A stretch of DNA of 13,035 nucleotides from contig RGVM01000023.1 in assembly GCA_010027295.1 (NCBI GenBank), positions 1 to 13,035 on the forward strand, given 5' to 3'. The stretch comes from Chitinophagia bacterium (GTDB taxonomy: Bacteria > Bacteroidota > Bacteroidia > Chitinophagales > Chitinophagaceae). Numbering within the stretch: the first letter of the stretch is position 1; every line of letters begins with the position of its first letter. A program made the translations under genes and the position numbers. The notes below the pieces were generated by a model. It saw only the letters and a program-made list of their open reading frames with translations, made no database searches and was not told where the DNA came from. Positions 6,815 through 13,035 of this stretch are shown one piece after another.

Positions 6815-6822
6815 TATTTTTG
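6815..6822 (+). promoter_or_regulatory. Bacteroidota -7 box (TATTTTTG) for tRNA-Leu(TAA)
   Basis: Exact TAnnTTTG match located after the tRNA-Gly terminator and 39 nt before tRNA-Leu(TAA). The distance implies a 5' leader of about 30 nt to be removed by RNase P. Confidence 0.6.
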
Positions 6823-6861
6823 ATTGCGCAACGTACCCCCCAAGTCCCTGACGACAGTGAT

Positions 6862-6948
6862 GCCTCGGTGGTGGAACCGGTAGACACGCAGGACTTAAAA
6901 TCCTGTTCGCCGAAAAAGCGAGTGCGGGTTCGACACCCGCCCGAGGCA
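6862..6948 (+). tRNA. tRNA-Leu (anticodon TAA)
   Basis: Class II cloverleaf. Acceptor GCCTCGG pairs with CCGAGGC, discriminator A. D-loop with CCGGTAGAC, anticodon stem CAGGA/TCCTG around CTTAAAA (anticodon TAA), long variable arm TCGC-CGAAAAA-GCGA, T-arm GCGGG-TTCGACA-CCCGC. CCA is not encoded (ACTA follows). A weak GGCGAG/CTCGCC hairpin (6984-7000) without a T-run is the only candidate terminator downstream. Confidence 0.97.
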
Positions 6949-7024
6949 CTATAGACGCAAGCCGCGACATGCAAGGATGCCAGGGCGAGACTCACTCGCC
7001 GGTCGGTATGCGTCCCTTATCCCA

Positions 7025-8725
7025 TCAATTCCGGGCAGGAAGGATTTTCTGCAGCAGAAGCGCCACCGCCACGACGGCAAGGGCACCGATGGCGTTGAGC
7101 CACAGCCATGCCATGTCCGTGCCCAGGTACAGCAGGATCACGAGGGCCTCTCCGATGAGTGCGGCATAAAAGACCGCATGCCCGCCCACGCGTCTGGCGT
7201 AGAAGGCGACGAGGAAGATTCCGAGCATCACCCCGTAGAACCATGAGCCGAGGATGTTGACAGCCTCGATGAGGCTGCCCATGTCGGTGGCCAGCTCGGC
7301 CACGAGGATGCAGAAGACCCCCCAGAGGAAAGTGTACACCTTCGAGATGCGCAGTTCCCGGGCATCGTCGGCACCTGGCTTGGCGAAGGTCCGGTGGATA
7401 TCTACGATGGTCGAGGAGGCCAGCGAGTTGAGGGCGGCGGCGATGCTTCCCCATGCCGATAGGAAGATGACGGCAATGAGCAGGCCTACCAGTCCGGCCG
7501 GCAGGTGGTCCAGCACGAACCGCAGGAAGATATAGTTGGTATCGTTGGCCTCGGAGGCACCGGCAGCCTTGATATAACCTTTCATACGGCCCCTCAGCGC
7601 ATCCTCCTCGCGCTGCAGGACGGCGAGTGCCTCCACGGTGCTGTCGCGCATCCGTTCTCCGGAGGCGCCGACCGACGTGCCGAGGCCGTGGACGAGTGTG
7701 CGCTTCTCGGCCTGTAGCATTGCGTGCCTCGTCTCGAGGAGTTCCACCGAGTCGCGATAGGATGTGGATTTCACCCGTTCCTCGGCCACCCGGTTGAAAT
7801 GGAGGGGGGCTTCGTGGAACTGGTAGAAGGCGAAGACCATCGTGCCGACCAGCAGGATGAGGAATTGCATGGGCACTTTGACCAATCCATTCATGATAAG
7901 GCCCATGCGGCTCTCACGCAGCGAGCTGGCCGTGAGGTAGCGTCCCACCTGGCTCTGGTCGGTACCGAAATAGGAGAGCGCCAGGAAGAAGCCCCCGATG
8001 GTGCCGCTGAGGAGGTTGTAGCGGTCGGTCCAGTCGAATCCTCCGTCCTTGAAGCCGGTCGTGATGACGTTTAGCCGGCCCAGGTGTCCGCTGATGCGCA
8101 TGGCCTCGGGGAAGCCGATGCCGTCGGGCAGCAGCCGAACGGCCTGGAATGCGGCGAGGAACATCCCGGCAAAGACGACGGCGAGGATCATCTGCTGCGT
8201 GTAGGCGACGGCGCGGGCACCGCCGTTGACGGTATAGACGATGAGCAGTCCGCCCATCACGATATTGGTGAGGTAGATGTCCCAACCCAGCAGCGAGGAG
8301 AGGATGATGGAGGGTGCGTAGATGCTGATGCCGGTCGAGAGGGCGCGGGAGACGAGGAAGATGAGGCTGGTGAGGATGCGCGTCTTACGGTCGAAGCGTG
8401 TCTCGAGAAACTCATAGGCGGTGAAGAGCCTGAGCCGGTGGTAGATGGGCACGAAGCTGATGCATAGGACGACCATGGCGAGGGGCAGGCCGAAATAATA
8501 CTGGACGAAGCGCATCCCGTCGGTATACGCCTGCCCCGGGGCGGACAGGAAGGTGATGGCGCTGGCCTGCGTACCCATGATGCTGAGGAGCACGATGTAC
8601 CAGGGCATCTCGCGGTTGCTGAGGAAATACCCCTCGATGTCGCGCGAGCGGCGGGACCGGGCGATGCCGTAGAGGATGATGCCAGAGAGCGTGAGCATCA
8701 GCACGATCCAGTCGGCCGGCCTCAT
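7025..8725 (-). CDS. Sodium:solute symporter (SSS family)
   Basis: 566-residue inner-membrane cotransporter of the SSS family, expected to couple sodium entry to uptake of a small solute. It begins MRPADWIVLM and has many hydrophobic helices on a LeuT-type plan, with the family-typical SNREMPWYIVLLSIMGTQAS (36-55), SAITFLSAPGQAYTDG (55-70) and SIAAALNSLASSTIVDIHR (427-445). Between helices near residues 305 and 397 lies a charged, helix-rich soluble insert (VAEERVKSTSY, HAMLQAEKRTL, LQREEDALRGRMKGY). I recall similar inserts in related Bacteroidota SSS proteins. ATG 8725 is chosen because the longer frame upstream overlaps the 40-residue gene and looks non-native; the start forms an ATGA overlap with that gene's stop, implying translational coupling. 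Last gene of the minus-strand operon. Substrate unknown. Confidence 0.93.
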   Translation of the reverse strand: MRPADWIVLMLTLSGIILYGIARSRRSRDIEGYFLSNREMPWYIVLLSIMGTQASAITFLSAPGQAYTDGMRFVQYYFGLPLAMVVLCISFVPIYHRLRLFTAYEFLETRFDRKTRILTSLIFLVSRALSTGISIYAPSIILSSLLGWDIYLTNIVMGGLLIVYTVNGGARAVAYTQQMILAVVFAGMFLAAFQAVRLLPDGIGFPEAMRISGHLGRLNVITTGFKDGGFDWTDRYNLLSGTIGGFFLALSYFGTDQSQVGRYLTASSLRESRMGLIMNGLVKVPMQFLILLVGTMVFAFYQFHEAPLHFNRVAEERVKSTSYRDSVELLETRHAMLQAEKRTLVHGLGTSVGASGERMRDSTVEALAVLQREEDALRGRMKGYIKAAGASEANDTNYIFLRFVLDHLPAGLVGLLIAVIFLSAWGSIAAALNSLASSTIVDIHRTFAKPGADDARELRISKVYTFLWGVFCILVAELATDMGSLIEAVNILGSWFYGVMLGIFLVAFYARRVGGHAVFYAALIGEALVILLYLGTDMAWLWLNAIGALAVVAVALLLQKILPARN

Positions 8726-8844
8726 GCGCAGGATTTGGTGAGCAGGGTGAAGAGCAGGATCTGGAGCAGCAGGAAGCCCGTGACCAGCAGGTACCAACCC
8801 CGCCAGCTGGGGAACAGGGGTGGCTTCTCGGATTCTTCTGTCAT
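8722..8844 (-). CDS. 40-residue single-helix membrane protein preceding the symporter
   Basis: Short gene with ATG at 8844 and TGA ending at 8722, which overlaps the symporter start as ATGA. The protein has an acidic N-terminus (MTEESEK), an aromatic stretch PLFPSWRGWYLLV (9-21) and one hydrophobic helix (about 18-36) ending KSCA. Pattern and position resemble tiny membrane proteins I recall directly upstream of SSS symporters in other Bacteroidota, which may act as an accessory subunit. That resemblance is memory-based and not tested. It sits 3 nt after the stop of the 52-residue gene, so four genes in a row are coupled. It falls below the length cut-off of many gene callers. Confidence 0.75.
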   Translation of the reverse strand: MTEESEKPPLFPSWRGWYLLVTGFLLLQILLFTLLTKSCA

Positions 8845-8847
8845 GCC

Positions 8848-9006
8848 TCAGCGTTTGTCGGAGGAGTAGAGCATGTAGGCGACGGCGATGGCCAGCAGAA
8901 GCCCGATGGCCATTTTCTTGAAGACGAGCCCCACCAGCAGGCCAAGTCCTACACCCACCACCAGGCCGAAACCGGCGCTTCGTTTCGGCCTATTTCTTTC
9001 CTCCAT
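8848..9006 (-). CDS. 52-residue glycine-rich two-helix membrane protein
   Basis: Unknown small membrane protein. A basic, polar N-terminus (MEERNRPKRS) is followed by a glycine-rich hydrophobic segment (GFGLVVGVGLGLLVGLVF, 12-29) with glycine-zipper-like spacing, a KK turn, and a second helix (AIGLLLAIAVAYMLY) ending SSDKR. Likely topology is a hairpin with both ends in the cytoplasm. ATG 9006 is preferred to the upstream ATG 9033 because it gives a clean membrane-protein N-terminus. It overlaps the last 17 nt of the deacetylase gene in another frame, a sign of translational coupling. Function cannot be named; by context it may belong with the symporter or the exported deacetylase. Confidence 0.7.
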   Translation of the reverse strand: MEERNRPKRSAGFGLVVGVGLGLLVGLVFKKMAIGLLLAIAVAYMLYSSDKR

Positions 9007-11551
9007 GGACAGCAACATTCGGATTGGAGACAAGGTTCGCCATCAGCCGGTAGGCGCCGGGCACGCCGGCCGGCAGCTGACGGAAGAAGACGAGACCGGT
9101 ATAGATGAATCGACCCTTCCCATACTGGGCGGTGACGAGGCTGCCGGTCTGCTCTTCCTCGCCGGGGTCGCGCATGCCCAGCACGGCGCGGAAGCCGTTG
9201 GAGGGCATCGTGGCGTAATAAATGCCACGCTCCTGTACCCACCCCTCGAAGTCGTCCTTCGTTATGCGGTTGGGCCAGTTCAGCAGGGGGTCTTCCGGGG
9301 CGAGAAATCTGACCTCGGCATGCTCGTCGGTCGTGCGGTTCCGGGAGATGGAGAAGTCAAAGGGCCCGATCCGGGAGCGCATGGGGCCGGCGAAGCTGTT
9401 GGTGTTGTACTGAACCACCAGGTTCCCACCACCCTTCACGTAGTCCATCAGCGCCTCCTGGCGGGCACTCAGCCACTCATGCACGTTGTAGGCCCGTATG
9501 CCCGTGACGATGGCGTCGAAGCCCTGTAGGGTCCCCAGGTCCATGTCCCCCTCGCCGAGGAAGGTCACCTCGTAGCCCAGCTCCTGCAGTGCCTCGGGGA
9601 CCTTGTCGCCCGCGCCGCGGATATACCCGATTCGGCGTCCGGCGGTGGCGACCGGGATGTTGAGCACGGTCAGGCCGTCGGGGTAGAAATACCGCACTGT
9701 GGGGATGTGGTCGTACTGTATCTGTGCGAGGGCCAGGCGGTTGCCCTGGTCGGTATGCGTGTTGCGGAACTCCAGTCCGGCGAGGAGGCGGTCCCGTGTG
9801 CGTCCCTCCATGGACTGGCTGCGGACGGGCAGCGGGATCTCGCGCGACTGCCCGCGGTTGAGTCGGAAGGCGGTGTCGCGCATAGACTCCGAGGTGGCGC
9901 CGTAGCGGTAGTCGAACCGCGCCTCGGAAGGGGGGATGCGCGTGTAGGCGGTGGCGGTCAGGGTGAAGTCGCGCACCCGCTTATCCCCCTTTCGGAAGAG
10001 CATGACGCCGGGTGATGTGTTGACGCTGACGGGTGGGACGACGCAGAGGGGCTGGAAGAGTTCGCCCTTGACGGGGTCGGTGCTCTTGAAGACGAGCGGT
10101 TTCTCGAAGCGCAGGACGGCACCCTCGACTTCGATCTCGAAGCGGACGGTGAAGGCGGGCGGCCCCTCGGCGAGACCTATCATACGCTGGTCCTTCACGT
10201 TGAAGGAACCCTTCTCCATTTCGTCGACGAGCCAGTAGGGCTGCGAGAGGGGCTTGTCGGGCGACACGTGGATACGGAGGGGCAGGACGGTGTTGCGGTT
10301 GGCGGGCAGGGGGCGTGCGACGGCGGTGTCGCGCCCGTCGATGGCGGCGCCCATCCAACGGGCACGGATACCCGAACGGAGGATGGCGGTGAGGGTCAGT
10401 GACAGGCTGTCGTCGAGGACGGCGTAGGGTTCCGAGGTGGCCGCCTCCAGGTGCAGGCCGGCGGCGGCCTCGATGAGATCGGTGACCTCCCTGAGCTTCT
10501 GGTCGCGCCAGACGGAGGGTGCGAGGGCGGAAATCTCACGATGTAGGGCCGTGAGGGAAGGCACGGATGCGGAGGGGTCGGTGTAAGAGAAGTCGCGCAC
10601 GATGGCGTCCACGCGGGCCGCGATGGGGGCTCCGCCCTCGAGTCGCTGCCATCCGGTGACGACGCCGTCGAGCAGGTCGCGCGAGGGCGCCTCGCCGATG
10701 ACTGGGATGAAGTACTCCGTTTGGCTGCCGCGGGAGGATGCCGAGCCGAAGCCCTGGCTGCGGTGCTGGCTGCGGCTCTCGGCCGAGATCTCGCCGAGGC
10801 TGCGGCCTAGCAGGGGAAGGAACCCGCCGACGTCGATGCGGAACTGGTTCTCGGCTGTCGTGTTGGCGCCGCCGAAGTTGAAGGTGTTCCACAGCAGCCG
10901 CCTGGCCTGCCAGGGACCTACGCCGTGACGGAACTGTTCGGGAAAGCGTTTGGGGTCGGCCGCCGCCAGGAAGGCCTCGCGTGCCAGCACGGCGGAGGCG
11001 GAGTGATGGCCGTGGCCGGCACGTGCGTCCTCGGGGAAGCGCGTGACGATGACATCGGGCTGGAATCGGCGGATCACCCAGACGGCGTCGGCGAGCACCT
11101 TCTCGCGTCCCCAGGTCTGCAGCGCCTCCTCGGTGCTCTTGCAGAAGCCGAAGTCGAAAGCGCGCGTGAAGTATTGCTCGGCGCCGTCGATACGACGAGC
11201 GGCCAATAGTTCCTGTGTACGGATCAGACCTAACTCGACACCCTGCTCGTCGCCGATGAGGTTCTGGCCACCGTCGCCGCGCGTCATGGCAAGGTAGCCT
11301 GCCCGGTATTGGCGGTCGCGCGCGAGATAAGCGAGCAGCCGGGTATTCTCGTCATCGGGGTGGGCGGCCACATAGAGGACGGAGCCGAGCACCTGGAGGC
11401 GTCGCAGCCGATGTGCGATCTCGGAGCTGGCGAGGGGTCGCGGCGCCTGCGCGGTGAGGGCGGAGGCTGTCACAAGTCCTGCGAGGAGGGCTAGAAACCG
11501 GCGGTCCCGGAGGACCGACAGGCGTGCGGAGGTCTTCATCATCCTTGACAT
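8990..11551 (-). CDS. PIG-L (LmbE-like) family deacetylase with C-terminal amidotransferase-like domain
   Basis: 853-residue exported hydrolase. A signal peptide (residues 1-35, ending ASALTAQA) precedes a PIG-L/LmbE domain (about 40-330), a zinc-dependent N-deacetylase fold usually acting on N-acetylglucosamine-type or other N-acyl sugars. The metal-binding motif AAHPDDEN is at 62-69 and the second motif AGHGHHSAS at 178-186. The middle (about 340-630) looks beta-rich and has no recognised motif. The C-terminus (about 640-853: GYIRGAGDKVPEALQELGY, FDAIVTGIRAYN, VKGGGNLVVQYN, YGKGRFIYTGLVF) resembles the class I glutamine amidotransferase-like fold, apparently without the nucleophile cysteine, so probably structural or binding. 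It starts 24 nt after the M14 gene. ATGs at 11542 and 11539 are equally good starts. Natural substrate unknown. Confidence 0.9.
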   Translation of the reverse strand: MSRMMKTSARLSVLRDRRFLALLAGLVTASALTAQAPRPLASSEIAHRLRRLQVLGSVLYVAAHPDDENTRLLAYLARDRQYRAGYLAMTRGDGGQNLIGDEQGVELGLIRTQELLAARRIDGAEQYFTRAFDFGFCKSTEEALQTWGREKVLADAVWVIRRFQPDVIVTRFPEDARAGHGHHSASAVLAREAFLAAADPKRFPEQFRHGVGPWQARRLLWNTFNFGGANTTAENQFRIDVGGFLPLLGRSLGEISAESRSQHRSQGFGSASSRGSQTEYFIPVIGEAPSRDLLDGVVTGWQRLEGGAPIAARVDAIVRDFSYTDPSASVPSLTALHREISALAPSVWRDQKLREVTDLIEAAAGLHLEAATSEPYAVLDDSLSLTLTAILRSGIRARWMGAAIDGRDTAVARPLPANRNTVLPLRIHVSPDKPLSQPYWLVDEMEKGSFNVKDQRMIGLAEGPPAFTVRFEIEVEGAVLRFEKPLVFKSTDPVKGELFQPLCVVPPVSVNTSPGVMLFRKGDKRVRDFTLTATAYTRIPPSEARFDYRYGATSESMRDTAFRLNRGQSREIPLPVRSQSMEGRTRDRLLAGLEFRNTHTDQGNRLALAQIQYDHIPTVRYFYPDGLTVLNIPVATAGRRIGYIRGAGDKVPEALQELGYEVTFLGEGDMDLGTLQGFDAIVTGIRAYNVHEWLSARQEALMDYVKGGGNLVVQYNTNSFAGPMRSRIGPFDFSISRNRTTDEHAEVRFLAPEDPLLNWPNRITKDDFEGWVQERGIYYATMPSNGFRAVLGMRDPGEEEQTGSLVTAQYGKGRFIYTGLVFFRQLPAGVPGAYRLMANLVSNPNVAVHGGKK

Positions 11552-11575
11552 GTCGGTAGAGGAGTTTCGGGTTCT

Positions 11576-13033
11576 TCACTGTCCCACGAGGAAGAGGGCA
11601 TTGGCCAGCATGAGCTTGCCGTTCTCCCAGAAGCCGCGGAAGACAGGGTCGTCGGCGAAAAATACGATTTGTCCCGCACCCATGGGCAGAGCACCCATCA
11701 ACACGCCGTCCTTCATCCTCTCCCGGACCCTGACACCCGCGAATCCGCTCACATGTGCGTCTCTGCCAAGGGTGCCCACGTTCCAGCCACCCTCGCGGAA
11801 GGGTTCGTAGAGGCTCGCATCCTGACGAAGTGTGAAATACTGCCTGGGATAGCCGAAGGCGAGGGGATGCGACTCATCGAGGGTGACGCGGTAGATGGCG
11901 CCGGGGATGGAGTTGCGCAGGGCATCTCGCTCCCGGTCGGCGTAGCGACGCAGCGAGTCGGCCTCTCCCCGACCGCGAGAAGACTCGTCGCGCTTCAGTT
12001 TCAGTCCCCAGTCGAGGCCGGCCAGCTGTGCGGCGGCGTTCTCGAGGGCTACGAGGCGGCCACCCTTGCGCAACCACTCGCGCAGCGGGTCGGTGACGGA
12101 CTTGTCGGAGAGCTGGCGGTAGTTGCCGTCGGGCAGGACGACTACGTCGAATCCGTCCAGCCTGACGGTCGCCAGGTCCTGCACCTGAATGACGGACACG
12201 GGGTAGCCGACCTCCCGGTCGAGCCAGTGCCAGATTTCCCCGAACCCGTTGGCGACGACACCTTCGCCCCCGAGCAGGGCGATGCGGGGCGCCCTGAGGG
12301 GGCGGATGTCGCCACTGCCAAGGTCGTGGCCCTCCTCGACGAGTGCCGTACGGACGGGCACGACCTCATGCGGGAAGTCCTTCACCTGGCGGAGGGCGAC
12401 GGCGATGCGCTCCCCGAGTTCGCGTCCGGAGACTCGGTTGCCGGCACTCGTGACGAGCAGTGTGCCCCTTGCGAAGGCACGCCCCTCGACGCGGAATGGG
12501 GCCTGTGCGAAACGGACGCGGAGGCCCGACTGCAGCAGTCGGGATAGCAGTGACACGCTGCCCATGTCGGCCCAGGGGATGGCATAGGCGGTGGCATCGT
12601 CAACGGGTTGGAACGCTGCTGCCGGTTGACGCGCATCGACGTCCGTCCACTGCGGAGCCGGCTTGTCACGCACCGCGAAGGCGTCGAGGCCCATGGCATA
12701 GGGCAGGGCCCATGCGGTGATGTCATAGGTGGCGGAGTCGCTCAGTTTCGCCTGCGGCTCCATCAGCACTTTGAGAAGCGTACCCCGCGGCTGCTGCACC
12801 GGGATGACGATGTCGCCGGCCTCGAATTCGAAGGGCTCCTCCCGCCCGCTCGCGTAGCGGAAGCCCTTCCCGCCACCGGCGGCGACGGCTCTGCCGTATT
12901 GGATGCCGTTGCGCTGCAGGAGGGCCAGCAGGCGGTCTGTGAGTCCCTGGGATGCCCCCTTCCGCCGGATCAGATAGTGGCGGGTGGCGCCTGCCGCAGG
13001 CTCCGCGAGCGCATCCTGGAAGAACTTCCGGTA
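11576..13033 (-). CDS. M14 family zinc carboxypeptidase, C-terminal part (N-terminus off window)
   Basis: The frame is open to the right edge of the window; 485 residues are visible. It matches the C-terminal region of the large Bacteroidota M14 metallocarboxypeptidases: a segment GDIVIPVQQPRGTLLKVLME followed by YDITAWALPYAMGLDAFA, then a GATase1-like domain (APRIALLGGEG, GFGEIWHWLDREVGYPVSVI, FDVVVLPDGNY, WLRKGGRLVALENA) and the end MGAGQIVFFADDPVFRGFWE. The zinc-binding HxxE and His residues and the signal peptide would lie beyond the edge, so the enzyme assignment rests on this C-terminal part. First visible gene of the minus-strand operon; its promoter is outside. It could be an inactive relative if the off-window catalytic residues are lost. 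Confidence 0.83.
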   Translation of the reverse strand, partial: YRKFFQDALAEPAAGATRHYLIRRKGASQGLTDRLLALLQRNGIQYGRAVAAGGGKGFRYASGREEPFEFEAGDIVIPVQQPRGTLLKVLMEPQAKLSDSATYDITAWALPYAMGLDAFAVRDKPAPQWTDVDARQPAAAFQPVDDATAYAIPWADMGSVSLLSRLLQSGLRVRFAQAPFRVEGRAFARGTLLVTSAGNRVSGRELGERIAVALRQVKDFPHEVVPVRTALVEEGHDLGSGDIRPLRAPRIALLGGEGVVANGFGEIWHWLDREVGYPVSVIQVQDLATVRLDGFDVVVLPDGNYRQLSDKSVTDPLREWLRKGGRLVALENAAAQLAGLDWGLKLKRDESSRGRGEADSLRRYADRERDALRNSIPGAIYRVTLDESHPLAFGYPRQYFTLRQDASLYEPFREGGWNVGTLGRDAHVSGFAGVRVRERMKDGVLMGALPMGAGQIVFFADDPVFRGFWENGKLMLANALFLVGQ

Positions 13034-13035
13034 CT

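Noticed and set aside
6588..6995. Minus-strand open frames over the tRNA-Gly and tRNA-Leu cluster (peptides with EDEIRTRDP and GRRDSNPRPSP)
   Set aside because: These are well-known translation artefacts of antisense tRNA sequence, not proteins.
6984..7000. GGCGAG/CTCGCC hairpin between tRNA-Leu(TAA) and the symporter end
   Set aside because: Six-base stem without a T-run on either strand; too weak to call as a terminator.
11669..12547. Long 292-codon frame opposite the M14 gene
   Set aside because: Shadow frame of GC-rich coding DNA; it has no recognisable motif, whereas the minus strand shows clear M14 and GATase1-like features.
1..13035. CRISPR arrays, insertion sequences, phage or defence genes
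   Set aside because: No regularly spaced repeats, terminal inverted repeats, transposase, integrase or defence-type domains are visible.

Overview
The window looks like an ordinary chromosomal stretch of a high-GC member of the Bacteroidota. Coding DNA is GC-rich, but the gaps contain AT-rich TAnnTTTG boxes, the -7 element of the Bacteroidota housekeeping sigma factor, upstream of genes and tRNAs. Start codons lack strong Shine-Dalgarno sequences. The families present are typical of free-living Bacteroidota: a large PIG-L deacetylase, an M14 carboxypeptidase with an amidotransferase-like tail, an SSS symporter with a soluble insert, and a two-helix histidine kinase. Assignment below phylum is not possible from this sequence. 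I found no CRISPR array, insertion sequence, phage gene, defence cassette or riboswitch. No gene-free stretch exceeds 300 bases.

Layout from left to right: a short-chain dehydrogenase cut by the left edge (3-545, +); a secreted CapA-like protein (738-2009, +); a tRNA-Leu(GAG) with terminator and promoter on the minus strand (about 2133-2267); a PepSY membrane protein fused to a secreted propeller-like domain (2383-4008, +); a convergent sensor histidine kinase (4074-5234, -); a divergent family 2 glycosyltransferase (5329-6357, +); a 68-residue single-helix membrane protein (6403-6609, +); and tRNA-Gly(GCC) and tRNA-Leu(TAA) (6668-6948, +).

The right half (7025-13035, all minus) is one tightly packed, operon-like run. 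Transcription enters from the right: M14 carboxypeptidase (cut by the window edge), then PIG-L deacetylase, a 52-residue membrane protein, a 40-residue membrane protein, and a sodium:solute symporter. Three of the four junctions are 3 nt apart or overlapping, and the widest gap is 24 nt. Both exported or probably exported hydrolases carry a C-terminal class I glutamine-amidotransferase-like domain. I infer that the set breaks down an N-acylated or peptide-linked compound outside the cytoplasm and imports the product with sodium. The substrate cannot be read from the sequence.

The points most worth a second look are the PepSY-propeller fusion with a signal-peptide-like segment inside the protein, the two tiny membrane proteins wedged between deacetylase and symporter (the 40-residue one is easily missed), the shared tail architecture of the two hydrolases, and the regular 19-nt spacing between -7 boxes and start codons, which decides a TTG start for the glycosyltransferase. 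I do not see a clear new multi-gene system beyond the hydrolase-symporter operon.
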